A stretch of 64,000 nt of DNA, taken from positions 3,447 through 67,446 of the forward strand of contig NZ_LGUR01000222.1 in NCBI RefSeq assembly GCF_001270495.1, written 5' to 3'. The notes under the pieces were generated by a model, which saw only the letters and a list, made by a program, of their open reading frames with translations, had not been told where the DNA came from and did no database searches. How positions within the stretch are numbered: position 1 is the first letter of the stretch; every line of letters starts with the position of its first letter. This DNA comes from Streptomyces viridochromogenes. GTDB taxonomy: Bacteria; Actinomycetota; Actinomycetes; Streptomycetales; Streptomycetaceae. A program made the position numbers and the translations under genes. Below, one piece after another: positions 9,107-17,335 of this stretch.

Positions 9107-9877
9107 ATGACGGCTCACACGGTGGAGTACATCCGGTACCGCGTTCCCGAGCAGCAGTCGGCGGAGTTCCTGTCCGCCTACACCCGTGCCGCGGCCCAGC
9201 TGGCCGCGTCCGAGCACTGTGTCGACTATGAACTCGCCCGCTGCGAGGAGGACTTCGAGCACTACGTCCTGCGCATCACCTGGACGTCGACGCAGGACCA
9301 CATGGAGGGCTTCCGCGAGTCGGAGCTGTTCCCCGACTTCCTCGCCGAGATCCGCCCCTACGTCCCGTACATCCAGGAGATGCGCCACTACAAGCCGACG
9401 ACGGTCCGCGGCGCGGGCGCGTCGGTGCCCACGCTCTACGCCTGGGCGGGCGGAGCGGAGGCATTCGCCCGCCTGACGTCGGTCTTCTACGACAAGGTCG
9501 TCAAGGACGACCTCCTGGCCCCGCTCTTCGCGGGCCTTGACCCCGCCCATGCGGAACATGTGGCCCGCTGGCTCGGCGAGGTGTTCGGCGGCCCGCCCGC
9601 CTACTCCGAGACCCAGGGCGGTCACGGCCACATGGTCTCCAAGCACATGGGCCGCGGCATCACCGAGCCGCAGCGCCGCCGCTGGGTCAACCTCATCCAG
9701 GACGCGGCGGACGAGGCGGGCCTGCCGACGGACGCGGAGTTCCGCTCGGCGTTCCTGGCGTATGTGGAGTGGGGGACACGGCTGGCGGTGTACTTCTCGG
9801 GTCCGGACGCGGTGCCACCGGTGGAGCAGCCGGTCCCGCGGTGGAACTGGGGGGCGGCACCGCCGTACCAGGGGTGA
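9107..9877 (+). CDS. Antibiotic-biosynthesis-monooxygenase / truncated haemoglobin fusion
   Basis: This 256-residue protein joins an N-terminal ABM-type ferredoxin-like domain (about residues 1-95) to a group II truncated haemoglobin (about 105-235). Globin landmarks are Tyr128 (B10 position, in VFYDKV), His180 (proximal F8, in SKHMG) and Trp193 (G8, in RRRWVNL), which is typical of the TrHbO class. Such chimeras are known from Streptomyces avermitilis and relatives; a role in oxygen- or peroxide-linked oxidation of an aromatic substrate has been proposed, but the substrate is unknown. The start is ATG 9107 with GTGAGG just upstream. It ends 8 nt before the convergent glyoxalase-fold gene. 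Confidence 0.88.
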   Translation: MTAHTVEYIRYRVPEQQSAEFLSAYTRAAAQLAASEHCVDYELARCEEDFEHYVLRITWTSTQDHMEGFRESELFPDFLAEIRPYVPYIQEMRHYKPTTVRGAGASVPTLYAWAGGAEAFARLTSVFYDKVVKDDLLAPLFAGLDPAHAEHVARWLGEVFGGPPAYSETQGGHGHMVSKHMGRGITEPQRRRWVNLIQDAADEAGLPTDAEFRSAFLAYVEWGTRLAVYFSGPDAVPPVEQPVPRWNWGAAPPYQG

Positions 9878-9885
9878 CGAGCGCG

Positions 9886-10269
9886 TCAGCCGCCGCTGCC
9901 GTACGGCCTCGTCAGGATCTCCAGGTTGTGGCCGTTCGGGTCCTCGAAGTATGTGCCGCGGCCGCCGTCGTTGTGGTTGATCTCGCCGGTGCGGCGGTGG
10001 TGCGGGTCGGCCCAGTAGGTCAGGCCGGCCGCCTGGATTCGGGCGAAGATCGTGTCGAAGTCGTCCTCCGACACCAGGAACGCGTAGTGCTGCGGCGTGA
10101 TGGTGTCGGGTGAGTCCATGTAGTCCAGGGTCACACCGTTGGGGATCTCGACCGGGATGAACGGGCCGTACTGCGGGCTCACCTCCAGGCCGAGGATGTC
10201 GGCGAGAAACCGGGCCGATGTCCTCTTGTCGTGCGCGGCGACGATGGTGTGGTTGAGCTGGACGGTCAT
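9886..10269 (-). CDS. VOC (glyoxalase/bleomycin-resistance fold) protein
   Basis: The 127-residue protein has the paired beta-alpha-beta-beta-beta modules of the vicinal-oxygen-chelate superfamily. Conserved metal-ligand candidates are His7 (VQLNHTIV), His in PQHYAF and Glu near the C-terminus (HNLEIL); the FEDPNGHNLE motif is typical. ATG 10269 is chosen because the family starts with the short strand VQLNHT; an upstream start would add a 25-residue unrelated leader. GGAGGC precedes this ATG. Members are lyases, dioxygenases or drug-binding proteins, and the exact substrate cannot be assigned. Confidence 0.85.
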   Translation of the reverse strand: MTVQLNHTIVAAHDKRTSARFLADILGLEVSPQYGPFIPVEIPNGVTLDYMDSPDTITPQHYAFLVSEDDFDTIFARIQAAGLTYWADPHHRRTGEINHNDGGRGTYFEDPNGHNLEILTRPYGSGG

Positions 10270-10426
10270 CGGGGCTGCCTCCTCGTGTGCACGGTTCGGT
10301 CGGGCTCCTGACCTCACGCTAGGCAGGGTCGCCGCACGGCACATCGGTCCTGAGTAGGGGCCGGTTCTAGTCCTCCGGTACTCCGCCTACGGAGCCGACC
10401 GTTCCGCATGAGATCGACCGGGTTAA

Positions 10427-11551
10427 GGGATCGCCCTCGGCCTCGCGAACGGCTTCGGCGGCCATGTCTGGTACGCCTTCGCCGGTGCCGTCGTCGCCGC
10501 GTGCCTGGTGTACGGCATCGCGGCACGGGGGCGGGGTGGCGCGTCGCCGGTGAAGCTGGCGCTGGCGGGGACTGCGCTGTCGGCGATGACGGCCGGTGCC
10601 ACGACCGTCGTCCTGACCTCCAGCTCGGCCACGCTCGACCAGTTCCGGTTCGGGCAGGTGGGCGCGTTGAGCGGGCGGGACGCGGGGACGGTCGTCCGCA
10701 TGCTGCCGTTCCTCGTCGTCAACGAGCTGCGCGTCCCGCGTATCGCCGTCGGTGCCCTCGTGGGCGCCGCCCTCGGGGCGGCCGGGGCGCTGGTGCAGAC
10801 CGTGACGCGGAATCCGCTGGCAGGTCCCGATGTGATCGGTGTCGGGCACGGGGCCGCAGCCGCGACCGTGCTCGCGCTGGCGACCGGCGCGGTGAGCTCG
10901 CCCAATGCCCTGCCCCTCGTCTCCGTGCTCGGCGGGCTCGTCGCGGCCGCCCTCGTCTACATGCTGGCCTGGCGGCGCGGGATGCAGCCGAGCCGGTTCG
11001 TGCTCACCGGCGTCGGTATCGGTCTCGCGTTGTCGGCCGTGGTGCAGCTCTATCTCACCGACAGCGAGTTGGAGGCCGCCGAGCAGGTCAAGCTGTGGCT
11101 GACCGGGAGCCTCAACGGGCGCGGCCTGGAGCAGGCGGGGCCGCTGGCCGTCGTACTGGTTCTCTCGCTGCCCGCCCTGGTGTGGGCGAGCCGGGCGCTG
11201 CGGCCGCTCGGGCTCGATCCCGAGACCGCGGCCGGACTCGGCGTACGGGTGGACCGGGTGCGGCTCGGGCTCACCGTTCTCGGCGTGGTCCTCGCCGCGA
11301 CGGCGACCGGGGCCGCGGGACCGATCGGGTTCGTGGCGCTGACCGCGCCCCAGCTGGCCCGGCGACTCACCCGTACGCCCCAACTCCCGCTCCTCAACGC
11401 CGCGTCGACCGGCGCGATCATCCTGGTCGCCGCCGATCTCGCCGCCCGCACCCTGCTGCCCCCGCTGGAGATCCCGGTCGGCGCGCTCACCGCGCTCGTC
11501 GGCGGGCCGTATCTGCTGTGGCTGCTGGGACGCCGTACGGCGACACGCTGA
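10427..11551 (+). pseudogene. Deletion fusion of two FecCD siderophore permease genes (remnant)
   Basis: The frame is open from 10427, just after a stop, and already encodes permease sequence (GFGGHVWYAFAGAVVAACLV) before the first possible start, a GTG at 10508. The first about 80 residues match the middle of one FecCD permease (ALAGTALSAMTAGAT, GQVGALSGRDAG). At MLPFLVVNELRVPR the sequence switches to the N-terminal third of a second permease (GAALGAAGALVQTVTRNPLAGPD) and continues to a normal C-terminus. This looks like an internal deletion joining two adjacent iron-siderophore permease genes, with loss of the start of the first. Neither partner ATPase nor binding protein is nearby. If translated from GTG 10508 the product would be 347 residues. 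Confidence 0.7.
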
Positions 11552-11579
11552 GGCCCCGGAGCAGTGCGGCTCCGGGGCC
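11552..11579. terminator. Bidirectional terminator between permease remnant and adh gene
   Basis: GGCCCCGGAGC (11552-11562) and GCTCCGGGGCC (11569-11579) form a perfect 11-bp stem with a 6-nt loop, placed between two convergent genes. Confidence 0.75.
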
Positions 11580-11599
11580 CTCGGTCAGGGTGATCCGAA

Positions 11600-12640
11600 T
11601 CAGATCGTCGCCGTGTCGATCACGAACCGGTACCGCACATCGCTGTCCAGCACCCGCTTGTACGCCTCGTTGATCTGGTCCGCGCTGATCACCTCGATCT
11701 CGGCGCCGAAGCCGTGCACCGCGCAGAAGTCCAGCATCTCCTGGGTCTCGGCGATGCCGCCGATCATCGAGCCGGCGAGGGTCTTGTTGCCGCCGATGAG
11801 CGAGAACAGGTTCAGGGCGACGGGCTCTTCCGGGGCGCCCACGTTCACCAGGGCGCCGCCCGTCCTGAGCAGGCTGAGGTAGGCGCCGAAGTCCAGCGGC
11901 GCGGACACCGTGGAGAGGATCAGGTCGAAGGAGCCGGCGAGCTCCTCGAACGTCTTCGGGTCACTGGTCGCGTAGTAGTGGTCGGCGCCCAGCTTCAGCC
12001 CGTCGTCCTTCTTGCGCAGGGACTGGGAGAGGACGGTGACCTCGGCGCCGAGCGCGTGCGCGATCTTGACGCCCATGTGGCCGAGACCGCCCAGGCCGAT
12101 CACGGCGACCTTCTTGCCCGGGCCCGCGCCCCAGTGCTTGAGGGGCGAGTACGTGGTGATGCCCGCGCACAGCAGCGGCGCGGCGACGTCCAGGGACAGG
12201 CCGTCGGGGATGCGGACGACGAAGTTCTCGTCGACGACGACCTTCTCCGAGTAGCCGCCGTAGGTGGGCTCGCCGTCCTTGCCGATGGCGTTGTACGTGC
12301 CGACCGAGCCGCCGGTGCAGTGCTGCTCCAGGCCCGCCTTGCAGTTGTCGCACTCACGGCAGGAGTCGACCAGGCAGCCGACGCCCACGCGGTCGCCGAC
12401 CTGGTACTTCGTGACGCCCGGACCGACCTCGGAGACGATGCCGGCGATCTCGTGGCCGGGGACCATCGGGAAGATCGCCTTGCCCCAGCCCTCGTGGGCC
12501 TGGTGGATGTCGGAGTGGCAGATGCCCGCGAACTTGATGTCGATCAGCACGTCGTGCTCGCGGACGGCACGGCGCTCGATGGTGGTGCGCTCCAGCGGAG
12601 CCTTGGCGGAGGGGGCTGCGTATGCGGCGACGGAGGTCAT
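11600..12640 (-). CDS. Zinc-dependent NAD(P)-alcohol dehydrogenase (CAD/YahK type)
   Basis: This 346-residue medium-chain dehydrogenase has the catalytic zinc ligands Cys (AGICHSD), His-Glu (VPGHEIAG) and Cys (PLLCAGIT), a structural-zinc loop with four Cys ([15 protein letters not shown]) and the Rossmann motif GLGGLGHMG. It resembles the cinnamyl-alcohol-dehydrogenase branch (AdhC/YahK) that interconverts aldehydes and primary alcohols. The cofactor is likely NADP(H) by family. The gene is transcribed away from an XRE regulator; the 185-bp spacer carries a palindrome (12710-12730), so control by that regulator is plausible. The start is ATG 12640. Confidence 0.92.
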   Translation of the reverse strand: MTSVAAYAAPSAKAPLERTTIERRAVREHDVLIDIKFAGICHSDIHQAHEGWGKAIFPMVPGHEIAGIVSEVGPGVTKYQVGDRVGVGCLVDSCRECDNCKAGLEQHCTGGSVGTYNAIGKDGEPTYGGYSEKVVVDENFVVRIPDGLSLDVAAPLLCAGITTYSPLKHWGAGPGKKVAVIGLGGLGHMGVKIAHALGAEVTVLSQSLRKKDDGLKLGADHYYATSDPKTFEELAGSFDLILSTVSAPLDFGAYLSLLRTGGALVNVGAPEEPVALNLFSLIGGNKTLAGSMIGGIAETQEMLDFCAVHGFGAEIEVISADQINEAYKRVLDSDVRYRFVIDTATI

Positions 12641-12709
12641 GCCGGGGTTCTCCTAGAGGGGGTTTCACGCCCGGCTGCCTTCTGACGTCGTGTTGTCCGG
12701 CCGGGCATG

Positions 12710-12730
12710 GCATTCAGCCTGCTGGAATGC
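12710..12730. promoter_or_regulatory. Palindrome in adh/XRE divergent spacer
   Basis: GCATTC (12710-12715) and GAATGC (12725-12730) face each other, with inner CAG and CTG also pairing. It lies between the divergent dehydrogenase and XRE regulator genes and could be the regulator's operator. Binding is inferred from position only. Confidence 0.4.
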
Positions 12731-12825
12731 GCCGGAGTCACCCAGACCTCGGTTGTGCGTACGTCCGCTGGTCCTACCACTGGCGGGGTCAGGCTCGTGC
12801 GCGTATGACCGGGAATACTTGAGGC

Positions 12826-13815
12826 ATGGACGAAAAGCCCGAATCCGTGACGGGAGCCACAGCCCCTCCCGGTACCGGCCCCGGAACGGGCCCCGGTACC
12901 GGTACCGGCCTGGACCGGCGGGCCGAGCTCAGCGAGTTTCTGCCCCCCCGCCGCGCCCGGCTGAAGCCGGAGGACCTCGGGCTGCCGGACTTCGGGCGGC
13001 ACCGCAGGGTGCCGGGGCTGCGGAGGGAGGAGCTGGCGCAGCTGGCCGGTGTGTCCGTGGCGTACTACACGCGCCTGGAGCAGGGCAACGGGCGGAACGT
13101 CTCGGCGGAGGTCCTCGACGCGATCGCACGGGCGCTGCGGCTGAGCGACGCCGAGCACGCGCACCTCATGCATCTGGCGAAGCCGAAGCAGCACAAGAAG
13201 AAGCCGACGACGCGTATGGAGCAGGTGCGGCCGGCCCTGGCGCAGCTGCTGGACTCGATCAACGACGTGCCCGCGTACATAACGGGCCGGCGCTCGGACA
13301 TCCTCGCCTGGAACCGGATGGCGGCGGCGCTCTTCGGCGACTGGGCGGAACTGCCGGAGCGGGAGCGGAACTGGGCGCGGTTGGTGTTTCTCCGGCCCGA
13401 GTACCGCGATCTGTTCGTGGAGTGGGACCAGAAGGCGTCCGACATGGTCAGCTTGCTGCGCATGGACGCGGGCTGCCATCCGGACGATCCGCGGCTGTCC
13501 GCCCTCGTCGGCGAACTCTCCGTCAAGAGCGAGGAGTTCCGCCACCTGTGGGCCAGGCACGACGTCAAGGAGAAGACCTACGGCGTCAAGCACCTCCGGC
13601 ATCCGCTGGTGGGCGAGCTGACCTTGAACTTCGAGTCGTTCCGCCTCACCGACGGCACGGAGCAGGGCCTGGTCACGTACCACGCGGAGCCGGGGTCGCC
13701 GTCGGCGGAGGCGTTGCGGTTGCTGGCCAGCTGGGGCGCGGATGCGGCGAAGGCGGGGGCTGGGACTGGCACGGGGTCCGGGGCCGGGACGGGGTCGGGG
13801 ACCTCGGAGGCGTAG
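12826..13815 (+). CDS. XRE-family regulator with MmyB-like ligand-binding domain
   Basis: The 329-residue protein has an N-terminal helix-turn-helix (about residues 60-115; LRREELAQLAGVSVAYYTRLEQG) and a C-terminal MmyB-like PAS-type domain (about 130-300; DILAWNRMAAALFGDW, HPLVGELTLNFE). Members of this family usually repress a divergent oxidoreductase gene and sense a small hydrophobic ligand. Both ends are low-complexity: Pro/Gly/Thr repeats at residues 13-28 and Gly/Thr/Ala/Ser repeats in the last 25 residues, encoded by simple GGTACC and GGGGC-type DNA repeats. It is divergent from the zinc alcohol dehydrogenase gene, its likely target. Confidence 0.9.
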   Translation: MDEKPESVTGATAPPGTGPGTGPGTGTGLDRRAELSEFLPPRRARLKPEDLGLPDFGRHRRVPGLRREELAQLAGVSVAYYTRLEQGNGRNVSAEVLDAIARALRLSDAEHAHLMHLAKPKQHKKKPTTRMEQVRPALAQLLDSINDVPAYITGRRSDILAWNRMAAALFGDWAELPERERNWARLVFLRPEYRDLFVEWDQKASDMVSLLRMDAGCHPDDPRLSALVGELSVKSEEFRHLWARHDVKEKTYGVKHLRHPLVGELTLNFESFRLTDGTEQGLVTYHAEPGSPSAEALRLLASWGADAAKAGAGTGTGSGAGTGSGTSEA

Positions 13816-13836
13816 GCCGGTATGCGCGCGTGCGGG

Positions 13837-14301
13837 TCAGCCCGCGCGGCCCTCGATCGCCACGGCGACGTCATCCAGATCCTTGGCGACGGCCTTGCTC
13901 ACCGCTCGTGCGCCCACTCCGCCCAGAAGCTTGGCGAGCAGGCCGGTGACACCGCCGGAGGTCACGCCCGTGAACGTCATCCGGACCGTCGTCGCCGACG
14001 GGCCGTCCGGCCGCAGCTGCCACTCCGAGACGTAGTGGGTGCCATGTGACTCGGCCTCCACCACATAACGCTCGGGCGGTTCGCTGGCGGTCACCCACAT
14101 CTCCTCGGTGGCTTCCTTCCCGAACATGCGCCGCGTCTCGCGCCACCGTGTACCGACGCCGAAGGCGCCGGGCGTGAGGACCTCGACGCGGGTGACTCCA
14201 CTGAGCATGTGCGGCATGCCCCCCAGGTCGGTCAAAGCCTCCCACACGGGCCCTTGGCCTGCGGCGATACTCCGCTCCACGACGACGCTTCTGCTGGTCA
14301 T
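13837..14301 (-). CDS. SRPBCC (START-like) family protein
   Basis: The product has 154 residues with the START/polyketide-cyclase-like fold: a first strand VVVERSI, a helix GPVWEALTDL, a turn GVTRVEVL, then GVGTRWRETRRM and a C-terminal amphipathic helix that would close the hydrophobic pocket. These proteins bind lipids or small hydrophobics; none of the sequence decides the ligand. ATG 14301 with GGAGGG immediately upstream is chosen; ATG 14310 would add three residues. It converges on the XRE regulator gene with only 21 bp between the stops. Confidence 0.82.
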   Translation of the reverse strand: MTSRSVVVERSIAAGQGPVWEALTDLGGMPHMLSGVTRVEVLTPGAFGVGTRWRETRRMFGKEATEEMWVTASEPPERYVVEAESHGTHYVSEWQLRPDGPSATTVRMTFTGVTSGGVTGLLAKLLGGVGARAVSKAVAKDLDDVAVAIEGRAG

Positions 14302-14379
14302 GCCCTCCATGAAAGCAGCAGGGTCCGACAATCGCGCGCCCACTTCGACCAGGGTGCCCCGCCCTCCCGGCCACAGGTG

Positions 14380-14988
14380 TCACAGGCCGGCTGGATGGGC
14401 GGAGAGCCATTCGGCGTGCCGGGCGCGCATCTCGTCGCGCTCCGCGGGCGTGGTGAGGACGACGTCCGCGCCGCCGTCGTACGGATGATGGATACGACGA
14501 AGTTCCGTGTCGGTGATGAACACCTCGACGAGCGCCTCGTCGGCGACGGCGCGCAGCAGGCCATCGGCACATCCGTGCCGCCACGGCCGCCGATCTGCGT
14601 AGAGGCGCGTGTGGGTGTGCAACTCCGGATCCAGATCCAGATCCGGGTCCTCCCGGTTCGCTTCGGTCCACCAGCGGACGCCGTCGGGATGAAGTTCCTG
14701 TCGCGGTGTCGGATAGCCCGCGGGGCCGTCCTGTGTGTACGACCAGTCCATGGTCACGACGAACACGTCCAGGCCCGTGAACAGTTCGTCCAGGACCGTG
14801 TTGTAGCGCTCCAGCACGATCCCGTACTCGTCCTCGGACTCCGGATAGCGCTTCGAGCCCGGAAGACTGTGGAAGCGCACCCAGCGATCCGCGTAGGTGC
14901 CGCGAAAGGTGTGGGCGACGGGCGGGCCCGACGGCCGTCGGTCCCGCCACAGCGCTGCCAACCGCGTCGGTGTGACGCCAGTGCTCAC
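14380..14988 (-). CDS. DUF3885 domain protein
   Basis: The 202-residue protein carries features I associate with DUF3885: [15 protein letters not shown], a YNTVLDELF helix, a Trp/Tyr-rich core and C-terminal [20 protein letters not shown]. Function is unknown; the proteins are cytoplasmic. The start is GTG 14988, which overlaps the msrA stop codon by 4 nt (GTGA), so translation is coupled to msrA. The pairing with methionine sulfoxide reductase could be local chance. Confidence 0.8.
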   Translation of the reverse strand: MSTGVTPTRLAALWRDRRPSGPPVAHTFRGTYADRWVRFHSLPGSKRYPESEDEYGIVLERYNTVLDELFTGLDVFVVTMDWSYTQDGPAGYPTPRQELHPDGVRWWTEANREDPDLDLDPELHTHTRLYADRRPWRHGCADGLLRAVADEALVEVFITDTELRRIHHPYDGGADVVLTTPAERDEMRARHAEWLSAHPAGL

Positions 14989-15650
14989 CCGTCGGCCTCG
15001 GCGACACCGATCGGGCAGGAGACGCCGGTGCCGCCGATCCCGCAGTATCCCGCCGGGTTCTTGTCGAGGTACTGCTGGTGATACCCCTCCGCCGGGTAGA
15101 AGGTCCGCCCCTCCGCCGGCAGGATCTCCGTGGTGATCGTGCCGTACCCCGAGCCCGTCAGGACCTTCTGGTACGACTCCCGGGACGCCTCGGCCGCCTT
15201 CGCCTGTTCCGGGGTGTGCGGGTAGATCGCCGAGCGGTACTGCGTGCCGACGTCGTTGCCCTGGCGGAAGCCCTGGGTGGGGTCGTGGGCCTCCCAGAAG
15301 GTCTTCAGGAGACGCTCGTACGAGATCACGCTCGGGTCGAAGACCACGCGGACGACCTCCGTGTGGCCGGTCAGGCCCGAGCAGACCTCCTCGTAGGTGG
15401 GGTGCTCGGTGTGGCCGCCCTGGTAGCCGACCAAGGTCGTCCACACGCCCGCCGGGAGCTGCCAGAACTTGCGCTCGGCGCCCCAGAAGCAGCCCAGCCC
15501 GAAGTCGGCGACCTCCAGGCCCTCCGGGTAGGGGCCGAGGAGCGGGTTGCCGAGGACCGTGTGGCGGTCGGGGACGGAGAAGGCCGGTTCCGGACGGCCC
15601 TGAAGCGCCTGCTCGGGGGTGGGCAGGACGGGCGTACGGCCGAAGAGCAT
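14985..15650 (-). CDS. msrA: Peptide-methionine (S)-S-oxide reductase MsrA
   Basis: This 221-residue enzyme reduces the S-epimer of methionine sulfoxide in proteins and repairs oxidative damage in the cytoplasm. The catalytic Cys54 sits in GLGCFWGAE; downstream motifs [27 protein letters not shown] and AEGYHQQYL are characteristic, and a C-terminal Cys pair ([12 protein letters not shown]) supplies resolving thiols. ATG 15650 follows AGGAAGGAAC and gives the usual family length; upstream codons would add a Pro/Arg-rich non-conserved leader. The gene overlaps a DUF3885 gene by 4 nt. Confidence 0.95.
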   Translation of the reverse strand: MLFGRTPVLPTPEQALQGRPEPAFSVPDRHTVLGNPLLGPYPEGLEVADFGLGCFWGAERKFWQLPAGVWTTLVGYQGGHTEHPTYEEVCSGLTGHTEVVRVVFDPSVISYERLLKTFWEAHDPTQGFRQGNDVGTQYRSAIYPHTPEQAKAAEASRESYQKVLTGSGYGTITTEILPAEGRTFYPAEGYHQQYLDKNPAGYCGIGGTGVSCPIGVAEADG

Positions 15651-15805
15651 GAGGGTTCCTTCCTCGCGGGCGACACGGACCTCGCGGGCCGGGGCACAGG
15701 CTGCGGTACGGCGGCGGGGGCACTCGGGGTGCTCCCCGCCGGGCGGTACCCCCTTCAACGTACGGCCGGGCCCTCAGATTCCGCTCTGCGCCTTCGCCAC
15801 CTGCG

Positions 15806-16924
15806 TCAGTGCGGCAGCGTCGCCGGGCTGCCGCCGTTGGCCTCGTAGCCCGCCACCGCCAGCGCGCGGTAGACCGCGAACTCCGCGGCCGGGTCGGGGG
15901 AGAGCGTCCAGGGGAGGGCGCCGACGTGGCCGTCGACGTGTATCAGCTGGTTCATGGCCTCCGCCCAGCGCTCGCCACGGACCAGGAAGAAGACCAGCAG
16001 GTGGCGTACGTGCGCCAGCATCGGGTCGTCGTGGCGGGCCGCGCCCACCGCGAACAGCGCGCCGTGGATCGCCTTCGTCACGACCTCGCTCTGGTAGAAG
16101 CCGCTGACCAGGTTCACCTCCGGCAGGTGCTCGAAGACCGCGAAGAGCGGCATCGCGGCGAGGAGGGAGCCCTGGGGCGCGCGGGCCGCCGCCGCTTCCG
16201 CGAAGTCGTACGCCAGCTGGCGTGAGCCGTGCCACTTCTCGCACCAGTAGTGCAGGGCCGCCAGGTGTGCGCCCATGTGGGCCGGGGCCCGGTCCAGGAT
16301 CTTCAGCCAGAGCTGCTCGAACTCCGGGCGGGGGTAGGCCAGTCCGCGGGCCACCGACAGCTCGATGATGTACGGGATCGGGTCACCGGGGGCCAGCAGC
16401 GCCGCGTCCCCGCAGGCCGACTTCGCCTCCTCCATGATGATCCGGAACTCGTCCGTGCCGGGCGTCGCCGTCCGCCACGCCTGCTGGACCAGGAACTCCG
16501 CGTGGACGGCCGCCCCGCCTGCGTCCTTGGGCTGCTCGGTGCGCCACACCCGCAGCCACTGGCCGCCCGGCGACTCACTGACCCCGCCCGGCCGCCGCTG
16601 GAGCTCCAGCGACGCGGCACCGGCGAAGGCCTGCACGCGCTGCCAGCGCAGCTCGCCCTCCGTCTCGGTGCCGGCGAGCAGCTGGGACGCCGCCTTGTAG
16701 TCCTGCGTGCGCTGTACCAGGTCCAGGACGTCCAGCAGGTCCTGGTCGGGGCCGGGCATGCGGATGTCCAGCTCCTCCTGGCGTACGAAGCCGTAGTTCG
16801 CCGGGTCCGCGGCGTCCGGGTGTCCAGGCGGGACCTGCTCGATCATGGCCCGCCTGCGCCGCATGAACGGCAGCACCACGAAGCCGATCATTACCAGCGC
16901 GATCAGGACCCAGAGAATCTCCAT
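15806..16924 (-). CDS. Membrane-anchored protein of unknown function
   Basis: The 372-residue protein begins with one membrane helix (ILWVLIALVMIGFVVLPFM) and a basic stop-transfer segment (RRRR), leaving a large cytoplasmic domain. The soluble part is helical, with Ala/Leu-rich repeats reminiscent of TPR folds (LAALHYWCEKWHGS; FAEAAAARAPQG). No catalytic motif is recognised. Conserved proteins of this type occur in Streptomyces near msrA and metB. The start ATG 16924 immediately precedes the helix. Confidence 0.75.
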   Translation of the reverse strand: MEILWVLIALVMIGFVVLPFMRRRRAMIEQVPPGHPDAADPANYGFVRQEELDIRMPGPDQDLLDVLDLVQRTQDYKAASQLLAGTETEGELRWQRVQAFAGAASLELQRRPGGVSESPGGQWLRVWRTEQPKDAGGAAVHAEFLVQQAWRTATPGTDEFRIIMEEAKSACGDAALLAPGDPIPYIIELSVARGLAYPRPEFEQLWLKILDRAPAHMGAHLAALHYWCEKWHGSRQLAYDFAEAAAARAPQGSLLAAMPLFAVFEHLPEVNLVSGFYQSEVVTKAIHGALFAVGAARHDDPMLAHVRHLLVFFLVRGERWAEAMNQLIHVDGHVGALPWTLSPDPAAEFAVYRALAVAGYEANGGSPATLPH

Positions 16925-16992
16925 GCCTCCAGCGTTCCAGACGCCTCTGACAATTGGCCAACGGGTGCCTCCGGCGGTTGGGCGGGTGGGGT

Positions 16993-17119
16993 GCCTGCGG
17001 TGGCCTGGTGCCGGTGGGTGGGGGTGCGCGTCTGCGCCTGCGGCGGCTTGGTGCCGGTGGGTGGGGGTGCGCGTTTATGCCTGCGGCGCCTGTGCGGGTC
17101 CGGTGGGGGTTCGCGTAGC
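16993..17119. repeat. 43-bp tandem repeat, about three copies
   Basis: Unit 1 (16993-17035) and unit 2 (17036-17078) are both 43 nt and share GCCTGCGG, then GGTGCCGGTGGGTGGGGGTG and GCGCGT; unit 3 (17079-17119) is a degenerate 41-nt copy, and a fourth partial start lies at 17120. The block occupies the gene-free gap between a membrane protein gene and metB. No coding function is apparent. Confidence 0.75.
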
Positions 17120-17142
17120 GCCTGAGGGTTTCGTTGTGGGGC

Positions 17143-17250
17143 GGGGCCGCGTCGGGGGGTGTCCGTCCTCGGTCCGGTGGTGGGCCTTGCGCCAGAGGTG
17201 CTGTTTCTTGACACCGGACTCTGCGGGCGGACACCCCCCGACGCGGCCCC
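17143..17250. repeat. Perfect 23-bp inverted repeat upstream of metB
   Basis: The arms at 17143-17165 and 17228-17250 are exact reverse complements (GGGGCCGCGTCGGGGGGTGT plus CCG). A further 8-bp pair lies inside (GTCCGGTG 17172-17179 with CACCGGAC 17212-17219), so the whole 108 nt can fold into one long interrupted hairpin. It ends 85 nt before the metB start codon. It could be a small palindromic mobile-type element, a terminator or an RNA leader structure. Confidence 0.75.
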
Positions 17251-17335
17251 TCGCCGCCGTACGCGGCTGCGGGCTCGTGGTGTGCTCTGGAGCTCCGGGC
17301 GCATCCGGCTCGTTCGCGGACTACGCTCGGGGGCC

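Noticed and set aside
10508..11551. Ordinary intact siderophore permease
   Set aside because: Conserved sequence continues upstream of the only start codon and the N-terminal part belongs to the middle of a different permease.
17143..17250. Methionine or SAM riboswitch before metB
   Set aside because: The structure is one long simple hairpin without the multi-helix junction expected of such riboswitches.
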